A stretch of DNA of 64,000 bases from Arthrobacter citreus (GCA_013200995.1 CP053688.1:5084001-5148000), one strand, 5' to 3'. Numbered from the stretch's first letter, positions 8,218-18,318 are shown. A program made the numbers and translations. The notes: generated by a model from the letters alone, not told the origin.

Positions 8218-8964
8218 TTACTCCTCAAAATATAATTTGATTTTTCTTTTCATTTCTTCTTTGTTTTCCGCAAACTGCTTATGTCGATGCCCATTTCCGC
8301 CAGAAGTGTGAGGAAAGCCGGATAAAATTGAGGCCGAATTTAAATAATCATTTGCTGTCAGATAGGTCAGGACTTTTGAAACATTGACTCCCAACGGAAT
8401 AATAAGGGGATGATTTAGTCTTACGATTTCCGGTGCAAAGTTTTCAATTATGTACTTTTTAAGTATTTCTGTTTTTAATATATCAGGTGTTGAACCATTA
8501 TAATTTTTCCCTTTATAGAAAACAGGGTATTTAATAACGGAGGTTGTTTGAACTAAGTGACTAGCTGTACTAAAGAGTTCACTAGTTGAATTCAATCCAA
8601 GGTATTTATGTAATTCTAATTCATCTAACATAGTAATTAAATTTTTCCTCATCGGGCCTTGAAAGCTTGAATTCTTTTTAACTTCATGTAAAATTTCTTC
8701 ATCATCAATTTGTTCATCTTTTAAACGAATCACCGTGGAATATGATTGTTTCATTTGATGTAAGCCGGGAGTAATTCCTACAATTATGACTCTTGCATGA
8801 TCGTTTATATACTCAAAAGGAGCATAATAAATTTCTAAATTTTTCTTCTCATCTTTATCAACTAGAAATTTTTCATTTATTAATGTACTAGTTTCAAGTG
8901 AAGGAGGTAACGAAGATATTAACTTTTTATATTGATTAAATTTTGAAGTAGTCAAGATCGCCAT
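8218..8964 (-). CDS. Uracil-DNA-glycosylase-superfamily-like protein
   Basis: A 248-residue soluble protein. VIIVGITPGLHQM near residue 60 resembles the first active-site motif (GxxPG) of the uracil-DNA glycosylase superfamily. LIIPLGVNVSKVL and GFPHTSGGNGHRHKQF near the C-terminus resemble the later strand and the HPS-type motif. No 4Fe-4S cysteine set is seen. The assignment rests on these motifs only and true glycosylase activity is unproven. The start ATG has a good GGAGGAAA site. It is followed 4 nt later by the DUF952 gene. Its function may be base-excision repair or a non-repair member of the superfamily. Confidence 0.65.
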   Translation of the reverse strand: MAILTTSKFNQYKKLISSLPPSLETSTLINEKFLVDKDEKKNLEIYYAPFEYINDHARVIIVGITPGLHQMKQSYSTVIRLKDEQIDDEEILHEVKKNSSFQGPMRKNLITMLDELELHKYLGLNSTSELFSTASHLVQTTSVIKYPVFYKGKNYNGSTPDILKTEILKKYIIENFAPEIVRLNHPLIIPLGVNVSKVLTYLTANDYLNSASILSGFPHTSGGNGHRHKQFAENKEEMKRKIKLYFEE

Positions 8965-9125
8965 CTATTTTCCTCCATTACAACAATTAATAGTTATTTT
9001 AACGAATCTTATCTGTTAAATCCACCTATCCTACTTACCAGCTTCTCAAGTATAAAATAGGTTCTTTATGATAAAACTGAATAGCTGATAGTAAGAAGGA
9101 AGTTTATGAAAGGCTGGAAGATTAA

Positions 9126-10586
9126 GTGGATTATTCAAGTGAACAAAAACAGCGTTTAAGAAAATACAATTTACGTTCTTCCGTTATTCATACTGAAGGA
9201 AATTTAATAGAAAACATTAATATTATTCAAAAAGTTTTTCCTACCTCTGATCTCGTAAAGAAAAAATTAATAATAAATGATAAATCAGCTATGTTATTTC
9301 ATTTGTCAGGCTTAGTTGATGAGAAAAAAATAGCTCATTTTATCAATACTATTAGTACGAATTCAAATGTAAATGAAACTGATTTATTTATTACAAATAA
9401 TACTGAACGGACAAATCAAATATTAGAAATTGAAAAATTCATTCTAGAAGGCAAGAGCATTCTTTTAATTGAAGGCGATCCAATTTCATTTGTGTATTCG
9501 ACTGAAAATTGGCCACAAAGGTCATATATGCCTCCTAGTATTGATAATTCATTAAAAGGCTCTAAAATATCTTTTGTTGAAACATATCAATCAAATATAG
9601 CATTACTTCGTAGACTTATCCAAAATCGCGATTTTCAGATTAAACAAACTGAACTTGGTAAAGAAAATAAAACTCTCGTTGCAATTTCATATATCGATGG
9701 TTTAGTTGATGAAGATTTACTTTCAGGTATTAATCAAAAAATATCTTCATTAAATCTTGATAACTTACTAAGTGCTAATCATTTAGCACAATTGATGGAA
9801 GGGAATCCATATTCACCATTTCCTCAATTTTTAACTACTGAACGACCGGATGTTGCTGCATTATCATTGCTTGAAGGAAAAGTTGTTATAGTAGTGGATT
9901 GTTCATCTGAAGTTATCATTTTACCAATTAATTTTGCAATATTTTTTAAAACGATTGATGATTATACTTCAAGAGCGATTGTTGCTTCATTTAATCGAAT
10001 GCTTAGAATTGCTGCATTTTTTATTACGATTTTCTTGCCAGGAATATATATTGCAATCATCTCGTTTAATTATGAAATTGTTCCTTTGAAACTACTTTTA
10101 TCAATTGGTGAATCTAGAGCAAAAGTTCCATTTGATCCTTTATTTGAGGCGATAGTGATGGAGCTTACATTAGAAATGTTAAGAGAAGCGGCTATTAGGT
10201 TACCATCCCCAATCAGTACTACAGTTGGCGTTGTAGGAGGAATTGTAATTGGCCAAGCAGCAGTTCAAGCGGGTATTGTTAGTAACATCATGGTAATAGT
10301 TGTGGCCATAACAGCAATTTCGTCATTTATTATTCCGAATTATGAAATGGCATCTAGTTTAAGAGTCATTCGATTTCCTGTTATGATTATGGCTTCACTT
10401 TTTGGTTTAATTGGTTTGATCGTAAGTACAATGGTTCTTATAATTCATGGGTTAAGCTTATCTAGTTTTAACAAACCGTATACTTTGCCTTTCTCTCCTG
10501 TTAATCGTGGGGCATTTATGGACACATTCATAAGAGTACCATTAAGAATTCTTTGGAAAAAACAAAGCAAACGTAATGAAGAATAG
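9126..10586 (+). CDS. Spore germinant receptor subunit A (GerA family), operon 1
   Basis: A 486-residue GerAA/GerKA-type subunit. The N-terminal hydrophilic domain (about residues 1-280) contains the conserved NRDFQIKQTELG and YIDGLVDEDLL segments. It is followed by four to five membrane helices and the invariant block GESRAKVPFDPLFEAIVMELTLE and IRLPSPISTTVGVVGG. It sits in the inner spore membrane and, with B and C subunits, senses nutrients to start germination. I accept the GTG start at 9126, since GGAAG is 5 nt upstream and there is no better in-frame start. The first of three genes in A-B-C order. Its paralogue is at 30615-32045. The nutrient sensed cannot be inferred. Confidence 0.95.
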   Translation: MDYSSEQKQRLRKYNLRSSVIHTEGNLIENINIIQKVFPTSDLVKKKLIINDKSAMLFHLSGLVDEKKIAHFINTISTNSNVNETDLFITNNTERTNQILEIEKFILEGKSILLIEGDPISFVYSTENWPQRSYMPPSIDNSLKGSKISFVETYQSNIALLRRLIQNRDFQIKQTELGKENKTLVAISYIDGLVDEDLLSGINQKISSLNLDNLLSANHLAQLMEGNPYSPFPQFLTTERPDVAALSLLEGKVVIVVDCSSEVIILPINFAIFFKTIDDYTSRAIVASFNRMLRIAAFFITIFLPGIYIAIISFNYEIVPLKLLLSIGESRAKVPFDPLFEAIVMELTLEMLREAAIRLPSPISTTVGVVGGIVIGQAAVQAGIVSNIMVIVVAITAISSFIIPNYEMASSLRVIRFPVMIMASLFGLIGLIVSTMVLIIHGLSLSSFNKPYTLPFSPVNRGAFMDTFIRVPLRILWKKQSKRNEE

Positions 10587-10606
10587 GATGTTAGAAGGGA
10601 TTCTAC

Positions 10607-11704
10607 ATGATAATTACGAAATCAAAAATTACACAATTTCAATTTATTTTAATGATTTTTGGTATTCAAGTTGGAATTGGTATGTTGTCTCTTCCAAGAG
10701 AACTAGCAGACAAATCAGGGACAAGTAGTTGGATTGCAATTCTTTTTGGGGGCTTAATTTCAACTTTGATTAGCATTTTATTTATTAAATTAAGAATGAA
10801 AGCTCCTACTTTAAATTACGTAAGTTTTTTTACTTTTTACTTAGGGAAAGTAATTGGCTCAATTGTAGTTTTTTTACAGGCAATCTATTTCTTATATGCA
10901 GGTTATCTCGTATTAATTAGATCGATTTTGTATATACAATCCTATATACTTCAAGAAGAAAAAGTTGATGTTTTATTAGTTTTATTTCTATTTCCAACCT
11001 ATCAATTGATCAAGGGTGGAATTCACTTAATTGCAAAGTATATCGAAGCGATTTTTCCAATTGCTATTTTTACTTTGTTCATGCTCCTATTCACGCTTAA
11101 AGATGCCGATATTAATTTTATTTTACCAATTGTTAAGAATGGCTGGATGCCAATTTTTAAAACAATCCCTTTAACAACGACTTCATTTCTTGGTATAGAA
11201 TTAATTTTAGTTCTTTATCCATATTTACAGTCGAAGGAGAAAGCGATAAAAGGAGTTATTATTGGAAATGCTTTGACGACTTTTACTTATATTTTTGTAA
11301 CACTCATTTGCTTCGTTATATACAGCCCTTATGAAATCAAACTGACATTTGAACCGGTAATTGACATTTTAAGTGTTATAGAATTCCAATATGTAGAGAG
11401 ACTAGATTTCATATTATTCTCTTTATTTTTAATGATTATTTCGAAAACATGGGTAACGTATATTTGGGCAGGAATGAATGGAATATCAGAGTTATTTAAA
11501 TTTAAACTATTTCCAATTGTAATTCTGATTCTTTTTATCTTAATTATCATACTTACATTTATACAAGTTCCAACATTTACAAATACGACTAATCATTTAC
11601 ATAATATTATGATTTACGGTTTATACATCACAATTGGAATTCCTATACTCTTATTAATCGGCGGTCTAATAAAAAATAGATTAAGCAAGGTGAAAAACAA
11701 TTGA
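10607..11704 (+). CDS. Spore germinant receptor subunit B (GerB permease), operon 1
   Basis: A 365-residue protein with about ten transmembrane helices, of the endospore germination permease family (APC superfamily). The N-terminal motif FGIQVGIGMLSLPRELA is the diagnostic first helix, and the block ILSVIEFQYVERLDFILFSLF is typical of the family. It is thought to carry the nutrient-binding site and ion pathway of the receptor in the spore inner membrane. It begins 20 bp after subunit A, and its stop codon overlaps the TTG start of subunit C by 4 bp, indicating translational coupling. Confidence 0.95.
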   Translation: MIITKSKITQFQFILMIFGIQVGIGMLSLPRELADKSGTSSWIAILFGGLISTLISILFIKLRMKAPTLNYVSFFTFYLGKVIGSIVVFLQAIYFLYAGYLVLIRSILYIQSYILQEEKVDVLLVLFLFPTYQLIKGGIHLIAKYIEAIFPIAIFTLFMLLFTLKDADINFILPIVKNGWMPIFKTIPLTTTSFLGIELILVLYPYLQSKEKAIKGVIIGNALTTFTYIFVTLICFVIYSPYEIKLTFEPVIDILSVIEFQYVERLDFILFSLFLMIISKTWVTYIWAGMNGISELFKFKLFPIVILILFILIIILTFIQVPTFTNTTNHLHNIMIYGLYITIGIPILLLIGGLIKNRLSKVKNN

Positions 11705-12822
11705 AATATTTTCAAGTATGTTTACTTAGCATCTTTTTAGTAATTGGCGTTTCTGGTTGTAGAGGAAAAGTTAATATAGAAGACGTCACTTTATCGATGA
11801 TTTTAGGAATTGATGTAAATGATCAAAATAAAGTCGAAGTATATATGGCGAGCCCAGTCTTTAGTGGACAAACGAAAGTGAAAACAGAACATTTTAATGT
11901 GCAAACACTATCCATTAAAGAATCTAGAAATTATTTTGATTCTAAAGCTAGTGGAGTAACTGCAGGTGGAAAAATTCAAGCAATTTTAATAGGATCAAAA
12001 GTACTAGAACATAAAAATTGGTTTTCGATTTTAGATATGTTTTTTCGAGATCCCAAATTTAGATTGAATGCAGATATTATTTTTGTAGATGGCCCTCTTT
12101 CTAGCGTTTATAATTTAAAAGCACAGGATAAACCAGAGTTACCAATCTATATTCCACAATTACTACAAACAGCTGATTTTCGAAATGTTGCCTTTCGGAC
12201 GACTGCACGAAAAATTCACCAGATGTATTATGAAAAGGGAATAACTCCTTTTGCACCCGAGTTAGCAGTAGAAGATAATCATTTAGTAGTTCACGGAACG
12301 ACATTGTTAACGAATAATAATTTGTATAATCGAACTTTATCATTAAAAGAAACTCAGATGTTAAAAATATTAAAAGATCATATAGAAGGGCAATTAGTTG
12401 TTGCATTAGATTTAAAGAAATTTAAAAGCGACGATGATGATGTTTTTACTGATGAAGAAGTTAGTTTTTATATTAAAGATGTTAAGCGAAAAATTGAAAA
12501 AAAATATTCGAATGGTCGTTATAGCTTTATTGTAAACTTGACTTTACCGATCATGATTACTGAATCGCCAATTGGATTAACGAACCATTCGGAAACAGTA
12601 TTAAAAAATGAAATAGAAAAGAAGTTACAAAAACAATTGAATAATCTAGTCCACTCTTTTCAAAAAGATAAAGTTGATCCAGTTGGTTTTGGCATACTTG
12701 CTCATTCATTTCAATATTCTGATTGGAAAAAAAATGAAAATTATTGGTTTGACACATATCAAAAATCGAATTTAAAAGTAAAAGTTAAAATTATTGTTGT
12801 AGATAAAGGAATATCGATGTAA
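11701..12822 (+). CDS. Spore germinant receptor subunit C (Ger(x)C lipoprotein), operon 1
   Basis: A 373-residue lipoprotein. The signal peptide ends in the lipobox VSGC (Cys about residue 20). The GerC N-terminal block RGKVNIEDVTLSMILGID and the C-terminal domain with VDPVGFGILAHS are both visible. It is anchored on the outer face of the inner spore membrane. Translation starts at a TTG inside the subunit B stop overlap, with GCAAGGTG upstream as ribosome binding site. It is the last gene of the operon, followed by a strong hairpin. The paralogue at 28410-29534 shares the same domain layout. Confidence 0.95.
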   Translation: MKYFQVCLLSIFLVIGVSGCRGKVNIEDVTLSMILGIDVNDQNKVEVYMASPVFSGQTKVKTEHFNVQTLSIKESRNYFDSKASGVTAGGKIQAILIGSKVLEHKNWFSILDMFFRDPKFRLNADIIFVDGPLSSVYNLKAQDKPELPIYIPQLLQTADFRNVAFRTTARKIHQMYYEKGITPFAPELAVEDNHLVVHGTTLLTNNNLYNRTLSLKETQMLKILKDHIEGQLVVALDLKKFKSDDDDVFTDEEVSFYIKDVKRKIEKKYSNGRYSFIVNLTLPIMITESPIGLTNHSETVLKNEIEKKLQKQLNNLVHSFQKDKVDPVGFGILAHSFQYSDWKKNENYWFDTYQKSNLKVKVKIIVVDKGISM

Positions 12823-12868
12823 AAGTATTAAACCCACCATGTTTTAATTTGGTGGGTCTAATACTTTT
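12821..12868. terminator. Bidirectional terminator, ger operon 1 / MFS gene
   Basis: Long stem: AAAAGTATTA (12821-12830) pairs with TAATACTTTT (12859-12868), and ACCCACC (12832-12838) with GGTGGGT (12851-12857). It overlaps the ends of both convergent genes and offers a T-run on each strand. Confidence 0.85.
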
Positions 12869-14051
12869 ATGCAGCTGCTTTTTCAATATTTATAGTTTTT
12901 CTTTGTTTACGATCGTGTAGTAAATAGTAAATTATAATAGTCGATATTACAGCAATTGCGGTTACTACATACATAAGATGGAATGAAGTTTTTGCAGATA
13001 TAATTCCAAGTACGTAAGAGCCAATACCCATACCTACATCAAAAAACATAAAAAATGTTGCAGTCGCCATTCCTTTTTTTGCAGGGGCAGCTGTGTTAAT
13101 CGCTAATGTTTGAAAACTAGGTACAATTGAACCGTAGCCTAGACCGATTAAAGCAGCGGAAAATAAAAAGATTGTTGGTACAGTCGAGAAACTCAATACG
13201 ACTAGACCAATCGTAAATAAAACGATACCAGGATATACGATAATATTTGCACCTTTTTGATCGAATAGTTTCCCTGTAAAAGGTCTAGAACCTAAAATGA
13301 ATATTGCATAAACAATAAAAAAGAAACTAGCAACATCTACAAAACCTAATTTCTTTGCGTATAATGTGATAAATGAAATGATACCACTGTAACCGAAAGA
13401 GATTATTGCTGCGGTAATTGAGATTGGTAATGCTGAGCGCTCAATTAATTGTGATGGTTTAATTCGAGTTTTTGCTTTTAATGTTTGTTTAGGAATTGCA
13501 ATTAGTAGGCCTAAAATCAACGATATAATTGCAAAAAAGCCACAAACAAAAAACAAAATATGGAAGGTGAATTGATTCATTAAGTTAATACCAAGATAAG
13601 GACCAAAAACCATTGCAAGTATCATTGAAGAACTATAATAACTCATCCCTTCGCCCCTGCGGGTAACTGGTACTATTTCAGCAACAATTGTCCCTGTTGC
13701 AGTAGTTCCGAGACCAAATGCAATCCCTTGGGCAAATCGTAATAATAGTAATAGTGCAAAATTATTAATAAATGGATAGATAAATGTTGTTAAAGTAAAG
13801 AAAACTAATGAAATTATTAATATTTTTCTGCGGCCGATCGTATCAAGCCATATCCCAGCAAAAGGGCGAATTGCGACTGAGGCTATAAGGAAAAATGTGA
13901 CGACCAGTCCGACTTTACTATCTTCTTGACCTAGATTATCAATAACAAATATCGGCAATGTTGCCATTAACGTATAAAATACTAAAAATACAAAAAAACC
14001 GCTTAAGCTAACACTAATAAAATCCTTTGTCCATAAACGTTCGTTTTCCAA
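12867..14051 (-). CDS. MFS efflux transporter (YwoG-like)
   Basis: A 394-residue, 12-helix major facilitator. The family loop motif between TM2 and TM3 is visible (RPFAGIWLDTIGRRKIL) and a repeat is seen in the second half (RPFTGKLFDQKG). The final residues are hydrophilic. The TTG start at 14051 is supported by AGGGGGAAT just upstream, and it lies 2 nt after the MarR gene stop. The pair resembles the B. subtilis ywoH-ywoG arrangement. Predicted role is efflux of a drug or metabolite under MarR control; the substrate is unknown. Confidence 0.85.
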   Translation of the reverse strand: MENERLWTKDFISVSLSGFFVFLVFYTLMATLPIFVIDNLGQEDSKVGLVVTFFLIASVAIRPFAGIWLDTIGRRKILIISLVFFTLTTFIYPFINNFALLLLLRFAQGIAFGLGTTATGTIVAEIVPVTRRGEGMSYYSSSMILAMVFGPYLGINLMNQFTFHILFFVCGFFAIISLILGLLIAIPKQTLKAKTRIKPSQLIERSALPISITAAIISFGYSGIISFITLYAKKLGFVDVASFFFIVYAIFILGSRPFTGKLFDQKGANIIVYPGIVLFTIGLVVLSFSTVPTIFLFSAALIGLGYGSIVPSFQTLAINTAAPAKKGMATATFFMFFDVGMGIGSYVLGIISAKTSFHLMYVVTAIAVISTIIIYYLLHDRKQRKTINIEKAAA

Positions 14052-14053
14052 AC

Positions 14054-14497
14054 TTATTCCCCCTGTTTAGTTACCTCCGAAGCTTTCATATTGTTCATCA
14101 TTTTTTGAAAAACTTGAAGTGCAATATCAAGCTCTTCATCAGGTATATCTTTAATTACTTCATCCTCAAAAGAGATGATTTTTTCTTTCCAATCATCAAA
14201 TTGACTTATAGCTTTTTCAGTTAAATGAATCATTTTTTCTCTTTTGTCAGTTCCTTCTTTTCGTACGATTAAGTTTAATGTTTCCATCCTACGAAGTGTA
14301 CGTGTAAGTGTTGGTGGCTCAATATTTAAACTGGAACATATAGTTCGTTGCGTACATGGCCCATGCAAATGAATATAATGAATAACTGACCACTGTGCTA
14401 AATACAATCCAGTAGGAACAAGATGCTCATTAAATGATTTCGAAAACTGACGAGTAGTTTGATTTAATAAAAAAAAGAAAGGCTGTTTTTTGCGCAT
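14054..14497 (-). CDS. MarR-family transcriptional regulator
   Basis: A 147-residue winged-helix regulator. The recognition region reads CTQRTICSSLNIEPPTLTRTLRRMETLNLI and is followed by the wing VRKEGTDKREKMIHLTEKA, both characteristic of MarR. The start is well supported by GGGGAG 7 nt upstream. It is the first gene of a two-gene operon with the MFS transporter and probably represses it. A perfect palindrome in the divergent intergenic region is the likely operator. Confidence 0.9.
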   Translation of the reverse strand: MRKKQPFFFLLNQTTRQFSKSFNEHLVPTGLYLAQWSVIHYIHLHGPCTQRTICSSLNIEPPTLTRTLRRMETLNLIVRKEGTDKREKMIHLTEKAISQFDDWKEKIISFEDEVIKDIPDEELDIALQVFQKMMNNMKASEVTKQGE

Positions 14498-14517
14498 AAA
14501 AAAGTCTCCCCTAAAAA

Positions 14518-14560
14518 TTAGTTAGCTAGCTAATTAAAATAGTTGTCTAGCTAATTATAT
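14518..14560. promoter_or_regulatory. Probable MarR operator sites
   Basis: TTAGCTAGCTAA at 14522-14533 is a perfect 12-bp palindrome, and the related half TCTAGCTAATTA lies about 13 bp further right. They sit just upstream of the minus-strand marR start, where autorepression is expected, in the divergent region shared with the yitT-like gene. Confidence 0.6.
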
Positions 14561-14669
14561 TTGAACAAATTGTGAATGTCTAGTAATAAACTTATAAGTA
14601 TAAATTGGGCTAAAGAGCAAATATTAAAATGTAGAAAAATTTTACATTAAAGTTAGGACGGTATTCGAG

Positions 14670-15548
14670 ATGGCAGAAGCGGTACATACAACAAATGGAA
14701 AATCGCATAAAATGAAAATTTTACAAAGAGTAATCGCTATGCTTATAGGATCGTTGCTTGTTGCGACTGGTCTTGAAATTTTTTTAGTTCCGAATGATGT
14801 TATAGATGGTGGAATAACGGGTATTTCAATTATGGTTTCCCATCTTACTGGTCTTCCACTTGGAGTATTTCTCTTTGTGCTAAACTTACCATTTTTCTAT
14901 TTAGGGTATAAACAGATAGGGAAAACTTTTGCAATTTCAACGATTCTAGGTATTACGGTACTTTCATACCTTACAAGTATGTTTCATCATATCCCTGCTT
15001 TTACTGAAGATATTCTACTTGCAACAATCTTCGGTGGAATGGTTCTAGGTGTAGGAGTAGGATTAGCGATTCGATTTGGTGGGGCACTAGACGGAATTGA
15101 AATTCTTGCGATCATTATTAATAGTAAAATCCCTTTTTCCGTTGGTGAAATCATAATGGTCTTCAACTTATTTATTTTAGGAGCAGCTGGCTTTATCTTC
15201 TCCTGGGATCGGGCAATGTACTCAATAATTGCCTATTTAGTCGCATTTAAAACGATTGATATTGTTGTAGAAGGTTTGGAACAATCAAAATCAGCGTGGA
15301 TTATTAGTGATAAAAGTGATGATATTGGCGAAGCAATTCTTTTTAGAATGGGCCGTGGTGTTACATACATTAATGGTTCTGGTGCTTATTCCGGAGAAAC
15401 AACAAAAGTAATTTATTGTGTTATTACTCGACTAGAAGAAGCAGAACTTAAAACGATTGTCGATGACATCGACCCAAAAGCATTTTTAGCTATTTCAGAT
15501 ATAGCTGAAGTACGTGGTGGAAGATTTAAAAAGAAAAATGTACATTAG
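14670..15548 (+). CDS. YitT family membrane protein (DUF2179)
   Basis: A 292-residue protein with five to six N-terminal transmembrane segments. The YitT signature is visible in the segment ending FLVPNDVIDGGITGISI, followed by the LPLGVFLFVLNLPFF helix. The C-terminal cytoplasmic DUF2179 domain (about residues 225-285) contains GRGVTYINGSGAYSGE. Bacilli carry several paralogues and no transport substrate is firmly established. It is transcribed divergently from the marR-MFS operon and appears monocistronic. Confidence 0.9.
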   Translation: MAEAVHTTNGKSHKMKILQRVIAMLIGSLLVATGLEIFLVPNDVIDGGITGISIMVSHLTGLPLGVFLFVLNLPFFYLGYKQIGKTFAISTILGITVLSYLTSMFHHIPAFTEDILLATIFGGMVLGVGVGLAIRFGGALDGIEILAIIINSKIPFSVGEIIMVFNLFILGAAGFIFSWDRAMYSIIAYLVAFKTIDIVVEGLEQSKSAWIISDKSDDIGEAILFRMGRGVTYINGSGAYSGETTKVIYCVITRLEEAELKTIVDDIDPKAFLAISDIAEVRGGRFKKKNVH

Positions 15549-15720
15549 TTCAGGGGATATACAGTAATAGAGTAAGGGGATGGAAGTTCTGTGGAACCGG
15601 GCTTTCTGTCCTTTTATTCTTTTTATTTTTGCTGTATTATTTAATTTATAACTGAAAATTTAGAAAATTATTTGTCTTTCATTTGATAGATTAGAAGGTT
15701 AAGAAGGAGGGGAATTTATA

Positions 15721-17376
15721 ATGGAGAAATTTGATGTAATCGTTGTTGGCGCAGGATTGGCCGGTTTAGTTGCAACTGCTGAGATTGCTGATGCAGGAAA
15801 GAGTGTGTTGTTGTTAGATCAGGAACCAAAAGCATCATTAGGTGGACAGGCTTGGTGGTCATTTGGTGGATTGTTTTTGGTAGATTCTCCTGAGCAACGT
15901 CGATTAGGAATTAAAGATTCGAAGGAATTAGCTTGGCAGGATTGGCTCGGAACAGCTGGTTTTGATCGAGAAGATGATGAAGATTATTGGGGAAAGAAAT
16001 GGGCAGAGGCTTATGTTGAATTTGCAGCAGGTGAGAAAAGGCAGTGGCTATATGATATGGGAGTGCGTTTCTTTCCGATTGTCGGTTGGGCTGAGCGTGG
16101 TGGATATCTAGCAGAAGGACATGGAAACTCGGTACCAAGATTCCATGTTGTTTGGGGTACTGGGCCAGGGATTGTTGCACCTTTTGAACGAAGAGTACGT
16201 GAGCATATGAAAAAGGGTTTAGTTGAGTTTCGGTCTCGTCATCGTGTTGATGAACTATTAACAAAAGACGGAGAAGTCGTGGGGGTAAGTGGTTCATTAT
16301 TAGAGCCAAGTAATGTTGAACGCGGAGAAGATAGCTCTCGCGAAATGATTGGTGAATTTAAATATGGAGCAAAGGCAGTATTAGTATCAAGTGGTGGTAT
16401 TGGAGCGAACTTTGATTTGATACGCCAAAATTGGCCAAGTCGACTTGGAACCCCACCGAAAAAGATGATATCTGGTGTACCAGCTCATGTAGATGGTCGA
16501 ATGCTTTCTATCACTGAAAATGCTGGTGGGCGAATCGTTAACCGCGATCGAATGTGGCACTATACTGAAGGCATCAAGAACTGGAATCCAGTGTGGAGTA
16601 ATCATGGTATCCGTATCCTTCCAGGTCCATCATCAATTTGGTTTGATGCACGTGGACAACGATTTCCTGCGCCAAATTTCCCAGGTTTTGATACATTAGG
16701 AACACTTCAAGCGATTCAAAAAACTGGTTTTGACTATTCTTGGTTTATTTTAACGAAAAAAATTATTCAAAAAGAGTTTGCATTATCTGGTTCAGAGCAA
16801 AATCCAGATTTAACCGGAAAAAGTGTTAAACAAGTTTTAAAACGGGCTACATCAGGAGTTCCAGCACCTGTTAAAGCTTTTATGGAGAAGGGTGAAGATT
16901 TTATAGTAGCAGACACTCTTGAAGAGCTTGTTGAAGGTATGAATCATTTAACTGGTGAAAATTTACTAAAATTTGATGAAATTAAACGTCAATTAGTTGC
17001 TCGAGATCGAGAAATGGATAATAAATTTACGAAAGACTTACAAATTACTGCTTTAAGAGGAGCTAGAAATTATATTGGCGATAAATTAATTCGAGTTGCA
17101 CCTCCTCATAAAATTTTAGATCCGAAAAATGGTCCTTTAATAGCAGTTCGTTTAAACATTGTAAGTCGCAAAACACTTGGTGGGTTACAAACAAATTTAG
17201 ATGGTAATGTATTAAATTCTGCAGGTGAAGAAATTCCTGGGCTATATGCAGCCGGTGAAGTTGCAGGTTTTGGTGGCGGTGGTGTACACGGTTATCGCGC
17301 CATGGAAGGAACATTTTTAGGTGGATGTTTATTTTCAGGAAGGCAAGCTGGTAGAGCGATTGGTAGGAATTTATAA
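15721..17376 (+). CDS. FAD-binding dehydrogenase (KstD/fumarate-reductase flavoprotein-like)
   Basis: A 551-residue flavoprotein. The Rossmann dinucleotide-binding motif is at the start (VVGAGLAGLVATAEIA), followed by SLGGQAWWSFGG, which contacts FAD in fumarate-reductase-like enzymes. The C-terminal FAD motif is GLYAAGEVAGFGGGGVHGYRAMEG. There is no signal peptide, so it is probably cytosolic. The family includes 3-ketosteroid dehydrogenases and other FAD-dependent oxidoreductases, and the substrate cannot be told from sequence. Strong AAGGAGGGGAA ribosome binding site; single gene with its own terminator. Confidence 0.85.
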   Translation: MEKFDVIVVGAGLAGLVATAEIADAGKSVLLLDQEPKASLGGQAWWSFGGLFLVDSPEQRRLGIKDSKELAWQDWLGTAGFDREDDEDYWGKKWAEAYVEFAAGEKRQWLYDMGVRFFPIVGWAERGGYLAEGHGNSVPRFHVVWGTGPGIVAPFERRVREHMKKGLVEFRSRHRVDELLTKDGEVVGVSGSLLEPSNVERGEDSSREMIGEFKYGAKAVLVSSGGIGANFDLIRQNWPSRLGTPPKKMISGVPAHVDGRMLSITENAGGRIVNRDRMWHYTEGIKNWNPVWSNHGIRILPGPSSIWFDARGQRFPAPNFPGFDTLGTLQAIQKTGFDYSWFILTKKIIQKEFALSGSEQNPDLTGKSVKQVLKRATSGVPAPVKAFMEKGEDFIVADTLEELVEGMNHLTGENLLKFDEIKRQLVARDREMDNKFTKDLQITALRGARNYIGDKLIRVAPPHKILDPKNGPLIAVRLNIVSRKTLGGLQTNLDGNVLNSAGEEIPGLYAAGEVAGFGGGGVHGYRAMEGTFLGGCLFSGRQAGRAIGRNL

Positions 17377-17418
17377 AAAGTTATCTCGAGAAATAATACA
17401 CTGCGAATGGTAAGGTAA

Positions 17419-17453
17419 AACTAGAAGTCCAATCAGGCTTCTAGTTTTTTTGG
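17419..17453 (+). terminator. Terminator of the FAD dehydrogenase gene
   Basis: Nine-bp stem AACTAGAAG (17419-17427) / CTTCTAGTT (17438-17446) continuing into a T-run. Confidence 0.9.
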
Positions 17454-17619
17454 CACCTTTCACGGATTAGTTGAGATAGAGATGCTATAATAATTCGCAT
17501 AATATCTTTTTAATTTGAGAAATTACTTTGTAAAAGGTTATTTCTAATATTTTGGCGTAACTTGAGTATTAAAATAATTGATACTATAATGAGAGTGCTA
17601 AATTTTTACAGGAGAAATA

Positions 17620-18318
17620 ATGATGAAACCTATTAGAATATTAATTGCTGATGACGAACGGGAGATTGCAGATCTCATTGAATTACATATAAAAAAAGAG
17701 GGCTACCAAGCAATTAAAGTATTTGATGGACATGAAGCTATTCAAGTCATCAATTCACAATCCATTGATTTAGCCATATTAGATATCATGATGCCAAAGT
17801 TAGATGGCTATGAGGTATTAAAACAATTACGTGAAAACTTTAATTTTCCAATCATCTTTTTGAGCGCAAAAACAAGTGATTTAGATAAAATTACAGGTCT
17901 TGTTATGGGGGCAGATGATTATTTAACAAAACCATTCAATCCTATGGAATTAGTTGCTAGAGTAAAGGCTCAACTCCGAAGATCGATGCAGTTAAATCAG
18001 GCTGATAAAGGTAAAAAATCTGTCATTGAATCAGGTGGCTTACAAATAGATCATGATAATAGAGAAGTAACTATATATGGACAAATCGTTGAATTGACTC
18101 CAAAAGAGTTTGATATTTTATTTCTTTTAGCAAGTCATCCTCAAAAAGTATTCAGTGTAGAAAATATATTTCAACAAGTTTGGGGAGAACAATATTACGA
18201 AAGCGGAAATACAGTTATGGTGCACATTCGTACGTTGAGAAAAAAGTTAGGAGAAGAAAAAAGTAAAAATAGTTGGATTAAAACAGTATGGGGCGTAGGG
18301 TATAAATTCCATGGTTAA
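17620..18318 (+). CDS. OmpR/PhoB-family response regulator (VanR-like)
   Basis: A 232-residue regulator. The receiver domain has the acidic pair ADDE near residue 11, the phosphoacceptor Asp in LAILDIMMPKLDGYE, Lys in TKPFNPMELVARV, and a C-terminal winged helix (ELTPKEFDILFLLASHPQ, then TVMVHIRTLRKKLGE). ATG 17620 and ATG 17623 are adjacent; AGGAGAAATA is upstream. The reading frame overlaps the histidine kinase gene by 8 bp, and a D,D-carboxypeptidase gene follows. The trio has the arrangement of VanR-VanS-VanY type cell-wall control systems. Confidence 0.92.
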   Translation: MMKPIRILIADDEREIADLIELHIKKEGYQAIKVFDGHEAIQVINSQSIDLAILDIMMPKLDGYEVLKQLRENFNFPIIFLSAKTSDLDKITGLVMGADDYLTKPFNPMELVARVKAQLRRSMQLNQADKGKKSVIESGGLQIDHDNREVTIYGQIVELTPKEFDILFLLASHPQKVFSVENIFQQVWGEQYYESGNTVMVHIRTLRKKLGEEKSKNSWIKTVWGVGYKFHG